From the NCBI GenBank assembly GCA_000378885.1, contig KB900456.1, forward strand, positions 301,385-365,384: DNA of 64,000 bases, written 5' to 3'. Source of the stretch: an actinobacterium SCGC AAA044-N04. GTDB taxonomy: Bacteria > Actinomycetota > Actinomycetes > Nanopelagicales > Nanopelagicaceae. Of the stretch, positions 28,161 through 38,668 are shown piece by piece. The notes under the pieces were generated by a model. It was not told the origin of the DNA. It searched no databases and saw nothing but the letters and a program-made list of their open reading frames with translations. The position numbers and the translations under genes are program-made. Each line of letters begins with the position of its first letter. Position 1 is the stretch's first letter.

Positions 28161-28643
28161 ATGGATTCAGTTGAAAAGTTAACATCTGCAATCACTATGG
28201 TTGAAGAAGCACGTGGTGTTCCACTTTCTGCGAGCTGTGTTGTTCACCGTGGTGAAATGCTTGAACTTCTAGATGAGGCACGTGAAGCACTTCCTAACGA
28301 TCTTGAATCTGCACAAAAACTTATCGCTGCGCGCGATGCCATCATCGAAGAAGGCCGAGTCAGTGCTGAGCAGATGATTGCTATGGCGCGAGAAGATGTA
28401 GCCAGAATGGTTGAGCAAACTTCTATTGTTCAAATGGCACGTGATGAAGCGCGCAAGATTTTGGATGAAGCCCGCACATTGGGTGACCAAGAAAAGCAAG
28501 AAGTTGAGGAATACATTGATGGCCGCTTGGCTACTTTGGAAGTAATTTTGAATAAGACTCAAGATGCAGTTGCACGTGGGCGAGAGCGCTTGGCCGGTGC
28601 AAATGATAAAGATGTTCTCTCGCAACTCTCAGATGCGGACTAA
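28161..28643 (+). CDS. sepIVA: SepIVA-like coiled-coil septum protein
   Basis: A 160-aa highly charged, almost wholly helical protein with long heptad-rich stretches between ~45 and ~145. It starts one base after the coaD stop and precedes DUF177, rpmF and rnc. This is the position of SepIVA (Rv2927c type) in mycobacteria, a DivIVA-like factor for septum and cell-envelope assembly. The call rests on synteny and the coiled-coil character, not on a clear motif. An ATP-synthase-b-like or generic DivIVA-domain label would also fit. Confidence 0.7.
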   Translation: MDSVEKLTSAITMVEEARGVPLSASCVVHRGEMLELLDEAREALPNDLESAQKLIAARDAIIEEGRVSAEQMIAMAREDVARMVEQTSIVQMARDEARKILDEARTLGDQEKQEVEEYIDGRLATLEVILNKTQDAVARGRERLAGANDKDVLSQLSDAD

Positions 28644-28648
28644 CTCCA

Positions 28649-29215
28649 ATGGCACGCTTACCGGAGCCTTTTAAGTTAAATACATATGAACTTGCACGCC
28701 GTGCGGGGGAGATGAAGGAATACGAGCTCGATATTGCACTGCTTGAAAAAGTGGGAGTTGAACTCATATCTGTGCCAGCTGGGGAAGTAATTGAAGTAGA
28801 TGCCCGCCTGGAGTCAGTGACTGAAGGTATTTTGCTCACCGCAGAAATCTTTGCTGTTGCTAAAGGCGAATGCACCCGATGCCTTGATCCGCTAGAAGTA
28901 GAGATTGAACGAAAAATTCAAGAGCTCTATTACTACGCCCAGAAGTTAGAGCGTCCGAAGAAGAAGAAAAAAACCGATGATGAAGATGATTTAGGTGAAG
29001 ATGATGAGTTGATGATGGATGGCGACATCATGGATTTAGAGCCACCTATCCGTGATGCCATCGTTCTTGATCTTCCAATTAATCCACTCTGCAGTGATGA
29101 TTGCCCAGGGCTATGCCCCGAATGTGGTGGCAAGTGGGCCGAGCTACCTGCCGATCACGCTCATGAGGTTATAGATGCCCGTTGGGCGGGCTTGAAGGGG
29201 CTAGATCTGGAGTAA
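28649..29215 (+). CDS. YceD/DUF177 family protein
   Basis: A 188-aa protein with the DUF177 cysteine motifs CTRC (~72-75) and CSDDCPGLCPECGG near the C-terminus. A very charged insert of lysines then Asp/Glu lies between them. DUF177/YceD lies upstream of rpmF in most bacteria and has been linked to 23S rRNA or ribosome assembly. It starts five bases after the SepIVA-like gene. The acidic-basic insert is longer than in E. coli YceD. Confidence 0.88.
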   Translation: MARLPEPFKLNTYELARRAGEMKEYELDIALLEKVGVELISVPAGEVIEVDARLESVTEGILLTAEIFAVAKGECTRCLDPLEVEIERKIQELYYYAQKLERPKKKKKTDDEDDLGEDDELMMDGDIMDLEPPIRDAIVLDLPINPLCSDDCPGLCPECGGKWAELPADHAHEVIDARWAGLKGLDLE

Positions 29216-29307
29216 GGGGGCCGATTTCAAGAATTAGGCTTTTTGAGGGATACTTACGCCTTGCAGCCACCGCTGCTTTTAGCAATAGATAAGAAGAGGT
29301 TCGAACC

Positions 29308-29481
29308 GTGCCAGTACCAAAGCGAAAAATGTCGCGTTCAAAGACGCGCTCACGCCGTAGCCAGTGGAAGACAACTGCTGCCTCTTTAGCAACATGCGGA
29401 CAATGCCAATCTCCAAAGCTTCAACACACAGCATGTCCAACATGCGGTACATATAACCGCCGCCAAGTTCTAGAGGTTTGA
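29308..29481 (+). CDS. rpmF: 50S ribosomal protein L32
   Basis: A 57-aa ribosomal protein beginning MPVPKRKMSRSKTRSRR, the unmistakable L32 N-terminus, with two CxxC pairs (CGQC and CPTC) for a zinc ribbon. The start is GTG 29308, preceded by AAGAAGAGG. A 92-base gap with no gene separates it from DUF177. TTGCAG and ATAGAT, 18 bases apart in that gap, are a weak candidate promoter. The TGA overlaps the TTG start of rnc. Confidence 0.95.
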   Translation: MPVPKRKMSRSKTRSRRSQWKTTAASLATCGQCQSPKLQHTACPTCGTYNRRQVLEV

Positions 29482-30170
29482 TCCCTAGTTCTATGCTCAA
29501 TGAAGCGCTGGGGGTTGAACTTGAACCCGCACTTCTGGAGTTAGCTTTTACTCACCGTTCTTTTGCATATGAATCTGCGAGCAAAGAAACAAATGAGCGA
29601 CTTGAATTTCTAGGAGATTCTGTTCTCGGTTTAATTGTTACCGAAGAACTCTACAAACGATATCCCGATTTAGATGAATCTCGGTTATCACCGTTGCGCT
29701 CAGGTGTAGTTAACATGCGTGCGCTCGCAGACATCGCGCGCACATTAGAACTTGGTCAATATATTCGCCTTGGAAAAGGTGAAGAAGTTACTAATGGGCG
29801 TGATAAAAACTCACTACTTGCCGATGCTCTAGAAGCCCTAATTGGTGCTATTTATCTTCAATGTGGCTTTGAAAAATGTACTGAAATTGTGCGCAGGTTG
29901 ATTGCATCAACTATGGATTCGGCCGTTGCGCGCGGAGCAGGTTTAGATGGCAAGACAGCCCTTCAAGAGTTAGCAGCCAGCCTTGGAAAAGGTGCACCTG
30001 AATACGTTGTTACTGAACAGGGTCCAGATCACGATAAAGATTTCACGGCTACGGCAATGGTTGCTGGAAACGCTGTGGCGGTGGGAACCGGAAAGAGCAA
30101 GCGAGAAGCTGAGCAAGTAGCTGCCCGTATTGCATATGAAACTCTAAAAACTGAGCTGCCCGAGCAGTAA
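29478..30170 (+). CDS. rnc: Ribonuclease III
   Basis: RNase III cuts double-stranded RNA in rRNA processing and mRNA turnover. The 230-aa protein has the catalytic signature ERLEFLGDSVLGL near 40-52 and a C-terminal double-stranded-RNA-binding domain ending KSKREAEQVAARIAYETL. The TTG start at 29478 overlaps the rpmF stop; ATG 29493 is an alternative. The fpg (mutM) gene that usually follows rnc in actinobacteria is absent, and smc comes next. Confidence 0.95.
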   Translation: MIPSSMLNEALGVELEPALLELAFTHRSFAYESASKETNERLEFLGDSVLGLIVTEELYKRYPDLDESRLSPLRSGVVNMRALADIARTLELGQYIRLGKGEEVTNGRDKNSLLADALEALIGAIYLQCGFEKCTEIVRRLIASTMDSAVARGAGLDGKTALQELAASLGKGAPEYVVTEQGPDHDKDFTATAMVAGNAVAVGTGKSKREAEQVAARIAYETLKTELPEQ

Positions 30171-30198
30171 TATCGCCGAAAACAAGCACGCGGCGCGA

Positions 30199-30210
30199 TA
30201 GGTTTGCCGC
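30199..30210 (+). promoter_or_regulatory. Leaderless -10 element of smc
   Basis: TAGGTT at 30199-30204 is followed by six bases and then the smc GTG. Confidence 0.55.
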
Positions 30211-33200
30211 GTGTATCTCAAGAGCATGACCCTCAAGGGCTTTAAGTCCTTTGCCTCCAGCACAACGCTGCGTCTTGAGCCAGGTATTACTTGTGTGGTT
30301 GGTCCCAACGGTTCGGGTAAAAGTAACGTTGTTGATGCTCTGACTTGGGTTATGGGTGAACAGGGTGCAAAGTCCCTTCGTGGCGGCAAAATGGAAGATG
30401 TTATTTTCGCTGGAACTAGTGGCCGTGCACCACTTGGTCGCGCAGAAGTTTCTTTAACAATTGATAACACCGATGGCGCGTTGCCTATCGACTACACCGA
30501 AGTAACTATTTCTCGCATTCTTTTCCGTAATGGCCAATCTGAATATCAAATCAATGGTGAAGCATCTCGTTTACTTGATATTCAGGAACTTCTCAGTGAC
30601 TCAGGTATTGGCCGCGAAATGCACGTCATTGTTGGTCAAGGCCAACTCGATGCAATTTTGATGGCAACACCTGAAGAGCGTCGTGGATTTATTGAAGAAG
30701 CCGCAGGAGTTCTCAAGCACCGCAAGCGTAAAGAAAAAGCGCTGCGCAAACTTGATTCAATGCAAGCCAACATGGCACGTGTTCAAGATTTAACTGTTGA
30801 ACTTCGCCGCCAACTTCGTCCGCTCGGTAAGCAAGCAGAGGTTGCAAAGAAGGCGGCAACTATTCAGGCCGATCTGCGCGATGCAAAGTTGCGTTTGTTT
30901 GCCGATGATTTTATTTCGATGTCTCGCACACTAGATGCAGAGGTGGCCGATGAAACTGCTTTGCGTCAAAAAAGAGCCGAAGTTGATAGAGAACTTGAGA
31001 CTATTCGATCTCGTGAAGAAGCATTGGATGCACAATCGGCAGTTGAAACACCATTACTTGTTCAAGCACAAGAGACTTATTACCAATTAAATTCTTTGCG
31101 CGAGAAATTCCGAGGAACGCAAAGCCTTGCCCAAGAGCGCTCACGTTTTCTTAATGAAGAGGCAGAAGAAGCCCGTTCAGCTGGTCGTGACCCAGAAGCA
31201 CTAGAAAAAGAAGCACAAGTTTTACGCAATGAAGAAAATGCATTAAGAAACAACATTAATGATTCTCGTACGGCGCTAGCTGCAGCAACTACTGCACTTG
31301 CAAATGCCGAGCAAGCGTTAAAGATGGATGAAGATAAAATCGCTGCAGCAATGCGTGCTATTGCCGATGCCCGCGAAGGCACTGCGCGCCAAGAGGGCCA
31401 CATCAAATCCCTCCAGGCCCGCCTTGAAGCCATCGCAGAAGAAATCGCACGCCTTACAAAAGCCCGTGATGATGCCCAACATCGCGCCGATAGTGCATCA
31501 CGTGAATATGCATCCTTTGAACTTGAAATTGCTAGCGCAGATTCTGGAGAACTAGGGCTCGATTCAGCTTTTGAAACTGCTAAATCTGCACTGGATTCTT
31601 CAAAGACTAAATTAAATGGTTTGGTTGATTCTGAGCGTGCTGCCGATCGTGAGCGAAACGCCGTTGAATCTAAGTTAGAAGCAATGAAGCTGACCTCACA
31701 AAACCGCGATGGTGCATCTGCGCTCATGCGCGATTCGCGTGGTGTTCACATCTTGGGCTCAATTGCCTCTCTGATCGAAATCGATGATGGCTGGGAATCA
31801 GCAGCAGCTGCAGCTCTTGGATCATTAGCTGATGCCATCGTGGTGCAAGATTTATCTTCAGCAGTAACAGCGCTTACAACTCTTCGTGATCAAAACTTAG
31901 GGCAAGCTGATGTATTGGTATATGAGGCAGGTAATCGTGGAAATTCAAATATTCCATCGGGATTAAACGCACTCGCATCCCATATTCGCTCACATTCAAT
32001 CGGTGATCTCATTTCATCGCTTTTGGCATCCACGGTTGTGGCAGAAAATGCACGTGATGCTGAGGCAATTCTTCGCTCACATCCATCAGTAACCGTTGTT
32101 ACTCGCGATGGCGATGTAATCACAAAGGCCAGAGCACGCGGTGGCTCCAAATCTTCATCTTCACTCATTGAGATTAAGGCTCTCATCGAGAGTTTAGAGA
32201 CCAAACTGACTGAAATTACTCACACATGTGATCGCTTAAAGTTTGAAATCGCCACTGCAACTACAGAAGTTGCTGGTCGCCAGAGCTCATTTGATGTTGC
32301 ACTCTCAAAACTCAATGAATCAGATGCTCGTATTGCATCCATTACTGAACAGTTAGCTGTTTCTGGACAGAATATGAAGTCTGCTTTAGCTGAAGTTGAG
32401 CGCCTTAATACCTCTATTCAAGAAGCAAGTGCAGCCAAGAGCCGTGATGAGGGTGAACTAGTCATTGCACAGAACCAGTTGCATCAACAGGGCGCAGTGG
32501 CTGAGCCTGATCACACTTTTACTGAAAACTTGCGAAACGCTGTCTCACTTGCTCGCACCACTGAGGTTGAAGCGCGATTGGCAGTTAGAACGATAGAAGA
32601 GCGTGTGGATTCGGTTGCAGCTCGCGCTAAAGCCCTTGAAGATTCAGCACGCAATGAGCGCGAAGCATCAGAGCGCGCAATTGTGCGCCGCGGTGCTCGA
32701 GCACGCGCAGCAGTTATCTCACAAGCAATTGCTGAATCTGCATATGAAGTTCTGATTCATATTGAACGCTCAATCGCTAAAGCTGCAACTGAACGTGCAC
32801 GCTTAGAAGAATCACGCACTGCTAGAGATGGTGAAACCCTCACCGTGCGCACACGCGGTCGTGAATTAACCGCCGAACTTGAACAACTCACTTCTAGCGT
32901 TCACAAAGATGAAATTGCTCGTGCTGAACAAAGAATGCGCATCGAAACTCTTGAGAACAAGACAATGGAAGAGTTTGGTATTGACACCCAGGTTCTTGTT
33001 TCTGAATACGGTCCTGACAAAGATGTTCCAACATTTTTTGAAAATGAGGCTGGGGAAATCGTCACAACCGAGCTCATTCCATATCGCCGTGATCAGCAGG
33101 AAAAGCGTTTGGCATCAGCTGAACGCTCACTTGCTTTGCTGGGTAAAATCAATCCATTAGCTTTAGAAGAGTTTTCAACTCTTGAAGAGCGCTTGAAGTT

Positions 33201-33747
33201 CCTAGCTGAGCAGCTAGAAGATTTGAAGAACACGAAGAAGGATTTGCTGGACATCATCAAAGAAGTTGATGATCGTGTGCAGACAATCTTTATGGAAGCC
33301 TATGAAGAGACCTCAAAGCATTTTGAAGATATTTTCTCTCGCCTGTTCCCAGGTGGAGATGGACGTTTGATTTTGACTGATCCAGATAATCCGCTGACAA
33401 GTGGTGTGGATGTTGAGGCTCGACCTCCCGGAAAGCGTATTAAGAGATTGTCTCTGCTCTCTGGTGGAGAAAAGTCTTTAACCGCTGTTGCTATGTTGGT
33501 TGCAATCTTTAAAGCGCGCCCTAGCCCGTTCTATGTGCTCGATGAAGTTGAAGCGGCCCTGGATGATGTGAACTTAGGACGCTTGCTTGTAATTTTGGAA
33601 GAGCTTCGTGCAAGTTCACAGCTCATCATCATTACTCACCAAAAGCGCACCATGGAGATTGCTGATGCACTTTATGGCGTGACCATGCGTGGTGATGGAG
33701 TAACTGAAGTTATTTCTCAGCGTTTGCGCGAATCTGACGCAAGTTAA
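30211..33747 (+). CDS. smc: Chromosome segregation protein SMC
   Basis: SMC is the long ATPase arm of the chromosome-condensing SMC-ScpAB complex. The 1178-aa protein has the N-terminal Walker A GPNGSGKSN (31-39), a coiled coil, the hinge (~510-640) and a second coiled coil. The C-terminal ATPase half has signature LSGGEKSLTA and Walker B YVLDEVEAALDD. It uses a GTG start with a leaderless-type promoter. ftsY follows after 13 bases. Confidence 0.97.
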   Translation: MYLKSMTLKGFKSFASSTTLRLEPGITCVVGPNGSGKSNVVDALTWVMGEQGAKSLRGGKMEDVIFAGTSGRAPLGRAEVSLTIDNTDGALPIDYTEVTISRILFRNGQSEYQINGEASRLLDIQELLSDSGIGREMHVIVGQGQLDAILMATPEERRGFIEEAAGVLKHRKRKEKALRKLDSMQANMARVQDLTVELRRQLRPLGKQAEVAKKAATIQADLRDAKLRLFADDFISMSRTLDAEVADETALRQKRAEVDRELETIRSREEALDAQSAVETPLLVQAQETYYQLNSLREKFRGTQSLAQERSRFLNEEAEEARSAGRDPEALEKEAQVLRNEENALRNNINDSRTALAAATTALANAEQALKMDEDKIAAAMRAIADAREGTARQEGHIKSLQARLEAIAEEIARLTKARDDAQHRADSASREYASFELEIASADSGELGLDSAFETAKSALDSSKTKLNGLVDSERAADRERNAVESKLEAMKLTSQNRDGASALMRDSRGVHILGSIASLIEIDDGWESAAAAALGSLADAIVVQDLSSAVTALTTLRDQNLGQADVLVYEAGNRGNSNIPSGLNALASHIRSHSIGDLISSLLASTVVAENARDAEAILRSHPSVTVVTRDGDVITKARARGGSKSSSSLIEIKALIESLETKLTEITHTCDRLKFEIATATTEVAGRQSSFDVALSKLNESDARIASITEQLAVSGQNMKSALAEVERLNTSIQEASAAKSRDEGELVIAQNQLHQQGAVAEPDHTFTENLRNAVSLARTTEVEARLAVRTIEERVDSVAARAKALEDSARNEREASERAIVRRGARARAAVISQAIAESAYEVLIHIERSIAKAATERARLEESRTARDGETLTVRTRGRELTAELEQLTSSVHKDEIARAEQRMRIETLENKTMEEFGIDTQVLVSEYGPDKDVPTFFENEAGEIVTTELIPYRRDQQEKRLASAERSLALLGKINPLALEEFSTLEERLKFLAEQLEDLKNTKKDLLDIIKEVDDRVQTIFMEAYEETSKHFEDIFSRLFPGGDGRLILTDPDNPLTSGVDVEARPPGKRIKRLSLLSGGEKSLTAVAMLVAIFKARPSPFYVLDEVEAALDDVNLGRLLVILEELRASSQLIIITHQKRTMEIADALYGVTMRGDGVTEVISQRLRESDAS

Positions 33748-33760
33748 GTAAAGCTTTCTC

Positions 33761-34597
33761 ATGGGTTTATTTAGCAAATTCATTGCCAAAATCAAAGGTA
33801 CCAATGATTTTGCACCTGCCGATTGGAAAGAATTAGAGGAAGAGCTCCTTCTATCCGACTTAGGCCCATCGCTAACCAAAGAGTTCTTAGAGCAAGCCCG
33901 AAAGGTGAAGAGCGAGAACGCAGGTGAGGCACTTTCTCAGATACTTTCAACGCATCTATCAACTAAAGATCGCGGTGCGCTCCTGGGTCAAGAGACAACA
34001 GTAATTATGATTGTTGGTGTTAATGGGACCGGAAAAACCACAAGCGTTGCAAAGCTTGCTGCAAATCTAAAAAAGAGCGGTAGGAATGTTGTGATGGCAG
34101 CCGGGGATACTTTCCGCGCAGCAGCAGTTGAGCAGCTGCAAACGTGGGGAACACGAATTGGGGTTGAGGTTGTTTCAGGAAAAGCTAATGGTGATCCTGC
34201 ATCAGTTGCATTTGATGCGGCAAAGAAAGCCCAAGAAAGCAAAGCTAATTTTCTGATTATTGATACAGCAGGGCGTTTACACAATAAGAATGATTTAATG
34301 GCAGAGCTTGAAAAAGTTAAACGTGTAGTTGAGAAGGTTTTTCCAATTAATGAAGTCTTGTTGGTAATTGATGCAACAACTGGTCAAAATGGTTTGCAGC
34401 AAGCAAAAATATTCACCGAGGCAGTTAATGTCACTGGAATTATCTTGACCAAGATTGATGGAAGCGCGCGAGGTGGAGTTGCGCTGGCTATTGAGAAGGA
34501 ACTCGATATTCCGATCAAATGGATTGGCACGGGGGAGTCTGAGGCCGATTTTTCCCATTTTGATGCCGATAGCTACATCCAAGGGCTGCTTTCGTAA
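33761..34597 (+). CDS. ftsY: Signal recognition particle receptor FtsY
   Basis: FtsY docks ribosome-SRP complexes at the membrane. The 278-aa protein is essentially the NG GTPase domain, with G1 GVNGTGKT at 86-93, DTAGRLHN and TKIDGSARGG. The acidic A domain or N-terminal membrane helix found in many actinobacterial FtsY proteins is missing. Only a short amphipathic N-terminus (MGLFSKFIAKIKG) remains for membrane contact. ffh, its partner, is in the same window at 38.7 kb. Confidence 0.95.
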   Translation: MGLFSKFIAKIKGTNDFAPADWKELEEELLLSDLGPSLTKEFLEQARKVKSENAGEALSQILSTHLSTKDRGALLGQETTVIMIVGVNGTGKTTSVAKLAANLKKSGRNVVMAAGDTFRAAAVEQLQTWGTRIGVEVVSGKANGDPASVAFDAAKKAQESKANFLIIDTAGRLHNKNDLMAELEKVKRVVEKVFPINEVLLVIDATTGQNGLQQAKIFTEAVNVTGIILTKIDGSARGGVALAIEKELDIPIKWIGTGESEADFSHFDADSYIQGLLS

Positions 34598-34612
34598 CCT
34601 AGACGTAACACA

Positions 34613-34633
34613 GGGGCGAATTTGTCACGCCCC
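34613..34633. repeat. Hairpin after ftsY
   Basis: GGGGCG at 34613-34618 pairs with CGCCCC at 34628-34633 around a 9-base loop, 15 bases after the ftsY stop. No T run follows, so it is at best a weak terminator. The rest of the 136-base gap to amtB shows no gene; TAATCT at 34711-34716 could be the amtB -10. Confidence 0.4.
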
Positions 34634-34733
34634 CGCAACAGTTCACACCATCTGCCGTAACCGGATCTAGAGAAGGTATGCCCATCTCAAAGGCGAGAAA
34701 TTTCATTCAATAATCTCGAAAGCAGATGAAAAT

Positions 34734-36370
<1,637 letters not shown>

Positions 36371-36373
<3 letters not shown>

Positions 36374-36382
36374 GATACCTAC
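36371..36382 (+). promoter_or_regulatory. Leaderless -10 element of glnD
   Basis: TAAGAT at 36371-36376 is followed by six bases and then the glnD ATG. The element starts with the glnB stop codon itself, so glnD may have its own promoter inside the amtB operon. Confidence 0.5.
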
Positions 36383-38656
36383 ATGGGTACACGTGAGCGA
36401 AGGGAGCGATCGAACGAGAGCGATCGCTTCCTTCTCTCGCTTTTTACAACAGCATTAAAGAAGACTGGAAAAAACTCTAAAGGTTTAGCTGTGGCTGCAG
36501 TAGGCGGTTATGGCAGAGGTGAACTTTCTCCAGGTTCAGATTTAGACATCATAATTTTGCACCAGGGTCAGTTGTCTCAAAATATATTTAGCGAATTTGT
36601 TAATAATCTCCTCTACCCGCTCTGGGATAGCAAGAGCGTGGATCATTCTGTGCGCACACGGGCCGAAACGCGAGATGCTGCTGAATCAGATTTGAAAGTA
36701 GCACTTGGACTTTTAGACATTCGCCTAGTCGCAGGAGATGCAGATTTAGTTGCAGCGGTGCAAGCAGATAGTTTGGAAGCGTGGCGCAAGTATGCCCGCA
36801 ATCGCTTAAGTGAGCTCAAGCAATCATTAGAAGAGCGTCATGAACGCGCGGGTGAGTTAGCGTATTTACTCGAACCAGATGTGAAAGAAGCTCGGGGAGG
36901 ATTGCGAGATATCAACGCCTTGCGCGCCATTTCCTTATCCGGTGCAACCAATGTTCCACTGGAGCGTATAAGTTGGGCTGAATCAAAACTCAATGATGTT
37001 CGCGAGACTTTGCATCAAATGAGTGGGCGCAATAAGGATAGATTACTTTTTCAAGAACAAGATGCCGTTGCTCGCGAACTTGATTACATCGATGCAGATG
37101 CATTGATGAGCGATGTGGCACAAGCAGCTCGATCCGTTGACTACCTACTTGAATTTACTTGGCACCAACTAGGACAAAGAAATAAAGACGGCTTAGGCCG
37201 CTTTCTTCGTAAACCACGAACAGATATTGTCGCTAAGAATCTCAACGTTTCACAAAAAGAGATTGTTATTAATCCATCAGCTGATATACACAGTGATCCC
37301 ATGTTAGGACTTCGCGCGGCGGCAACAGCGGCGCAATTAGGACTTCCCATCTCTCTTGACTCATATTCGCTTCTATCTGCAGCACTTGCCGAAGGTAAGG
37401 GGCTTCTTCCTAATCCTTGGCCACGTGAAGCACGTGAACACCTCATTTCACTTATTGGGGCGGGTGAATCAATGGTTTCAATTTTTGAGGCCCTTGATCA
37501 AGAAGAGATTATTTTCCATTGGATTCCAGAGTGGCGAGCATTGCGCTCATTGCCACAGAGAAATGCACTACACCGCCATACAGTTGATAGACACATGGTT
37601 GAAACTGCGGTTCATGCTGCAGCTCTGACTCGAAAAGTTCACCGCCCTGATTTACTTCTCTTTGCTGCTCTTTTTCATGACATAGGAAAGGGTGATGTTG
37701 AGGATCACTCTCTTAGGGGAGAGCGTTTAATTCAACCTTTGGCTCAAAGAATTGGCTTCCCACCTGAGGATGTGGAAGTAATTAAGATTCTGGTTAAACA
37801 CCACTTGCTCTTATCTGCCACAGCAACAAGGCGTGATCTTGATGATCCTGCAACTATTCAATCTATTGTTGCTGTCATACCAGATTTAACAACGTTAGAA
37901 CTTTTACATGCACTCAGTATCGCCGATGGAGAAGCCACAGGAAGTGCTGGGTGGAGTGATTGGAAAGCCACCTTAGTTTCTGACTTGGTAAAAAGAGTCA
38001 AGAAAGCAATGTCGGGATCTAGCACTATTGCAGCCCAGCCTGAGATAACTCCAGATCAGTTAAAGGTGGCAGAAAGCGGTGTGCTGCAAGTTAACCTCGA
38101 ACATCGTGAAAATGGTTATTCGATTGAAATTATTTCACCAGATAAGCCAGGCCTACTTTCCTTAGTCGCAGGAGTGATTAACACATCCCGCCTCGATGTT
38201 CGCTCTGCTAGAACTAAGACGCATGGCTCCTCAGCGGTAATGAAATGGATTGTTACACCAGAACCCCATGCACCAGCAATTACTGCGCAGATACTTCGCA
38301 GCGAAATTGAGAAAGCATTTAATGACGCCTCACATATTGAAGATAGATTAATTGCAAGAGCACAGGCCTATGCATCTATTCCATCAATTCCTGTGCCAGA
38401 TCCAATTGTTGAGTTTTTCAATGATGGGGCAACTGAGGCGACAATCATTGAAGTGAGAAGTCACGATAGACCAGGTTTGCTCTTTAGGATCGGTGCTGGA
38501 ATCACACAATCCAAGGTCGACATTAGATCTGCCATTGTTACGACCCTTGGCGCTGAAGCAATTGATACTTTGTATGTGACCGAACTTACGGGAGGCCCGC
38601 TAAGTGATGAGCGGGCTAACGAGGTAGCTTCGCGTTTATTGCAACTGCTCAAGTAG
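36383..38656 (+). CDS. glnD: PII uridylyl/adenylyl-transferase
   Basis: GlnD modifies and demodifies PII in response to nitrogen. The 757-aa protein has a nucleotidyltransferase domain with GGYGRGELSPGSDLD (41-55), an HD hydrolase domain with FHDIGKG near 430, and two C-terminal ACT domains (~575-640 and ~685-757) that sense glutamine. In actinobacteria GlnD adenylylates rather than uridylylates GlnK. It follows glnB after nine bases. Confidence 0.95.
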   Translation: MGTRERRERSNESDRFLLSLFTTALKKTGKNSKGLAVAAVGGYGRGELSPGSDLDIIILHQGQLSQNIFSEFVNNLLYPLWDSKSVDHSVRTRAETRDAAESDLKVALGLLDIRLVAGDADLVAAVQADSLEAWRKYARNRLSELKQSLEERHERAGELAYLLEPDVKEARGGLRDINALRAISLSGATNVPLERISWAESKLNDVRETLHQMSGRNKDRLLFQEQDAVARELDYIDADALMSDVAQAARSVDYLLEFTWHQLGQRNKDGLGRFLRKPRTDIVAKNLNVSQKEIVINPSADIHSDPMLGLRAAATAAQLGLPISLDSYSLLSAALAEGKGLLPNPWPREAREHLISLIGAGESMVSIFEALDQEEIIFHWIPEWRALRSLPQRNALHRHTVDRHMVETAVHAAALTRKVHRPDLLLFAALFHDIGKGDVEDHSLRGERLIQPLAQRIGFPPEDVEVIKILVKHHLLLSATATRRDLDDPATIQSIVAVIPDLTTLELLHALSIADGEATGSAGWSDWKATLVSDLVKRVKKAMSGSSTIAAQPEITPDQLKVAESGVLQVNLEHRENGYSIEIISPDKPGLLSLVAGVINTSRLDVRSARTKTHGSSAVMKWIVTPEPHAPAITAQILRSEIEKAFNDASHIEDRLIARAQAYASIPSIPVPDPIVEFFNDGATEATIIEVRSHDRPGLLFRIGAGITQSKVDIRSAIVTTLGAEAIDTLYVTELTGGPLSDERANEVASRLLQLLK

Positions 38657-38668
38657 TCTTAGCGCCTT

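Noticed and set aside
31080-31727. 215-codon minus-strand open frame inside smc
   Set aside because: A Ser/Ala-rich shadow of the coiled-coil codons; the plus-strand SMC reading is complete.
34604-34640. Possible GlnR box upstream of amtB (GTAAC and GTCAC half-sites)
   Set aside because: The spacing does not match the known GTNAC-N6-GAAAC pattern and the half-sites overlap a hairpin after ftsY.
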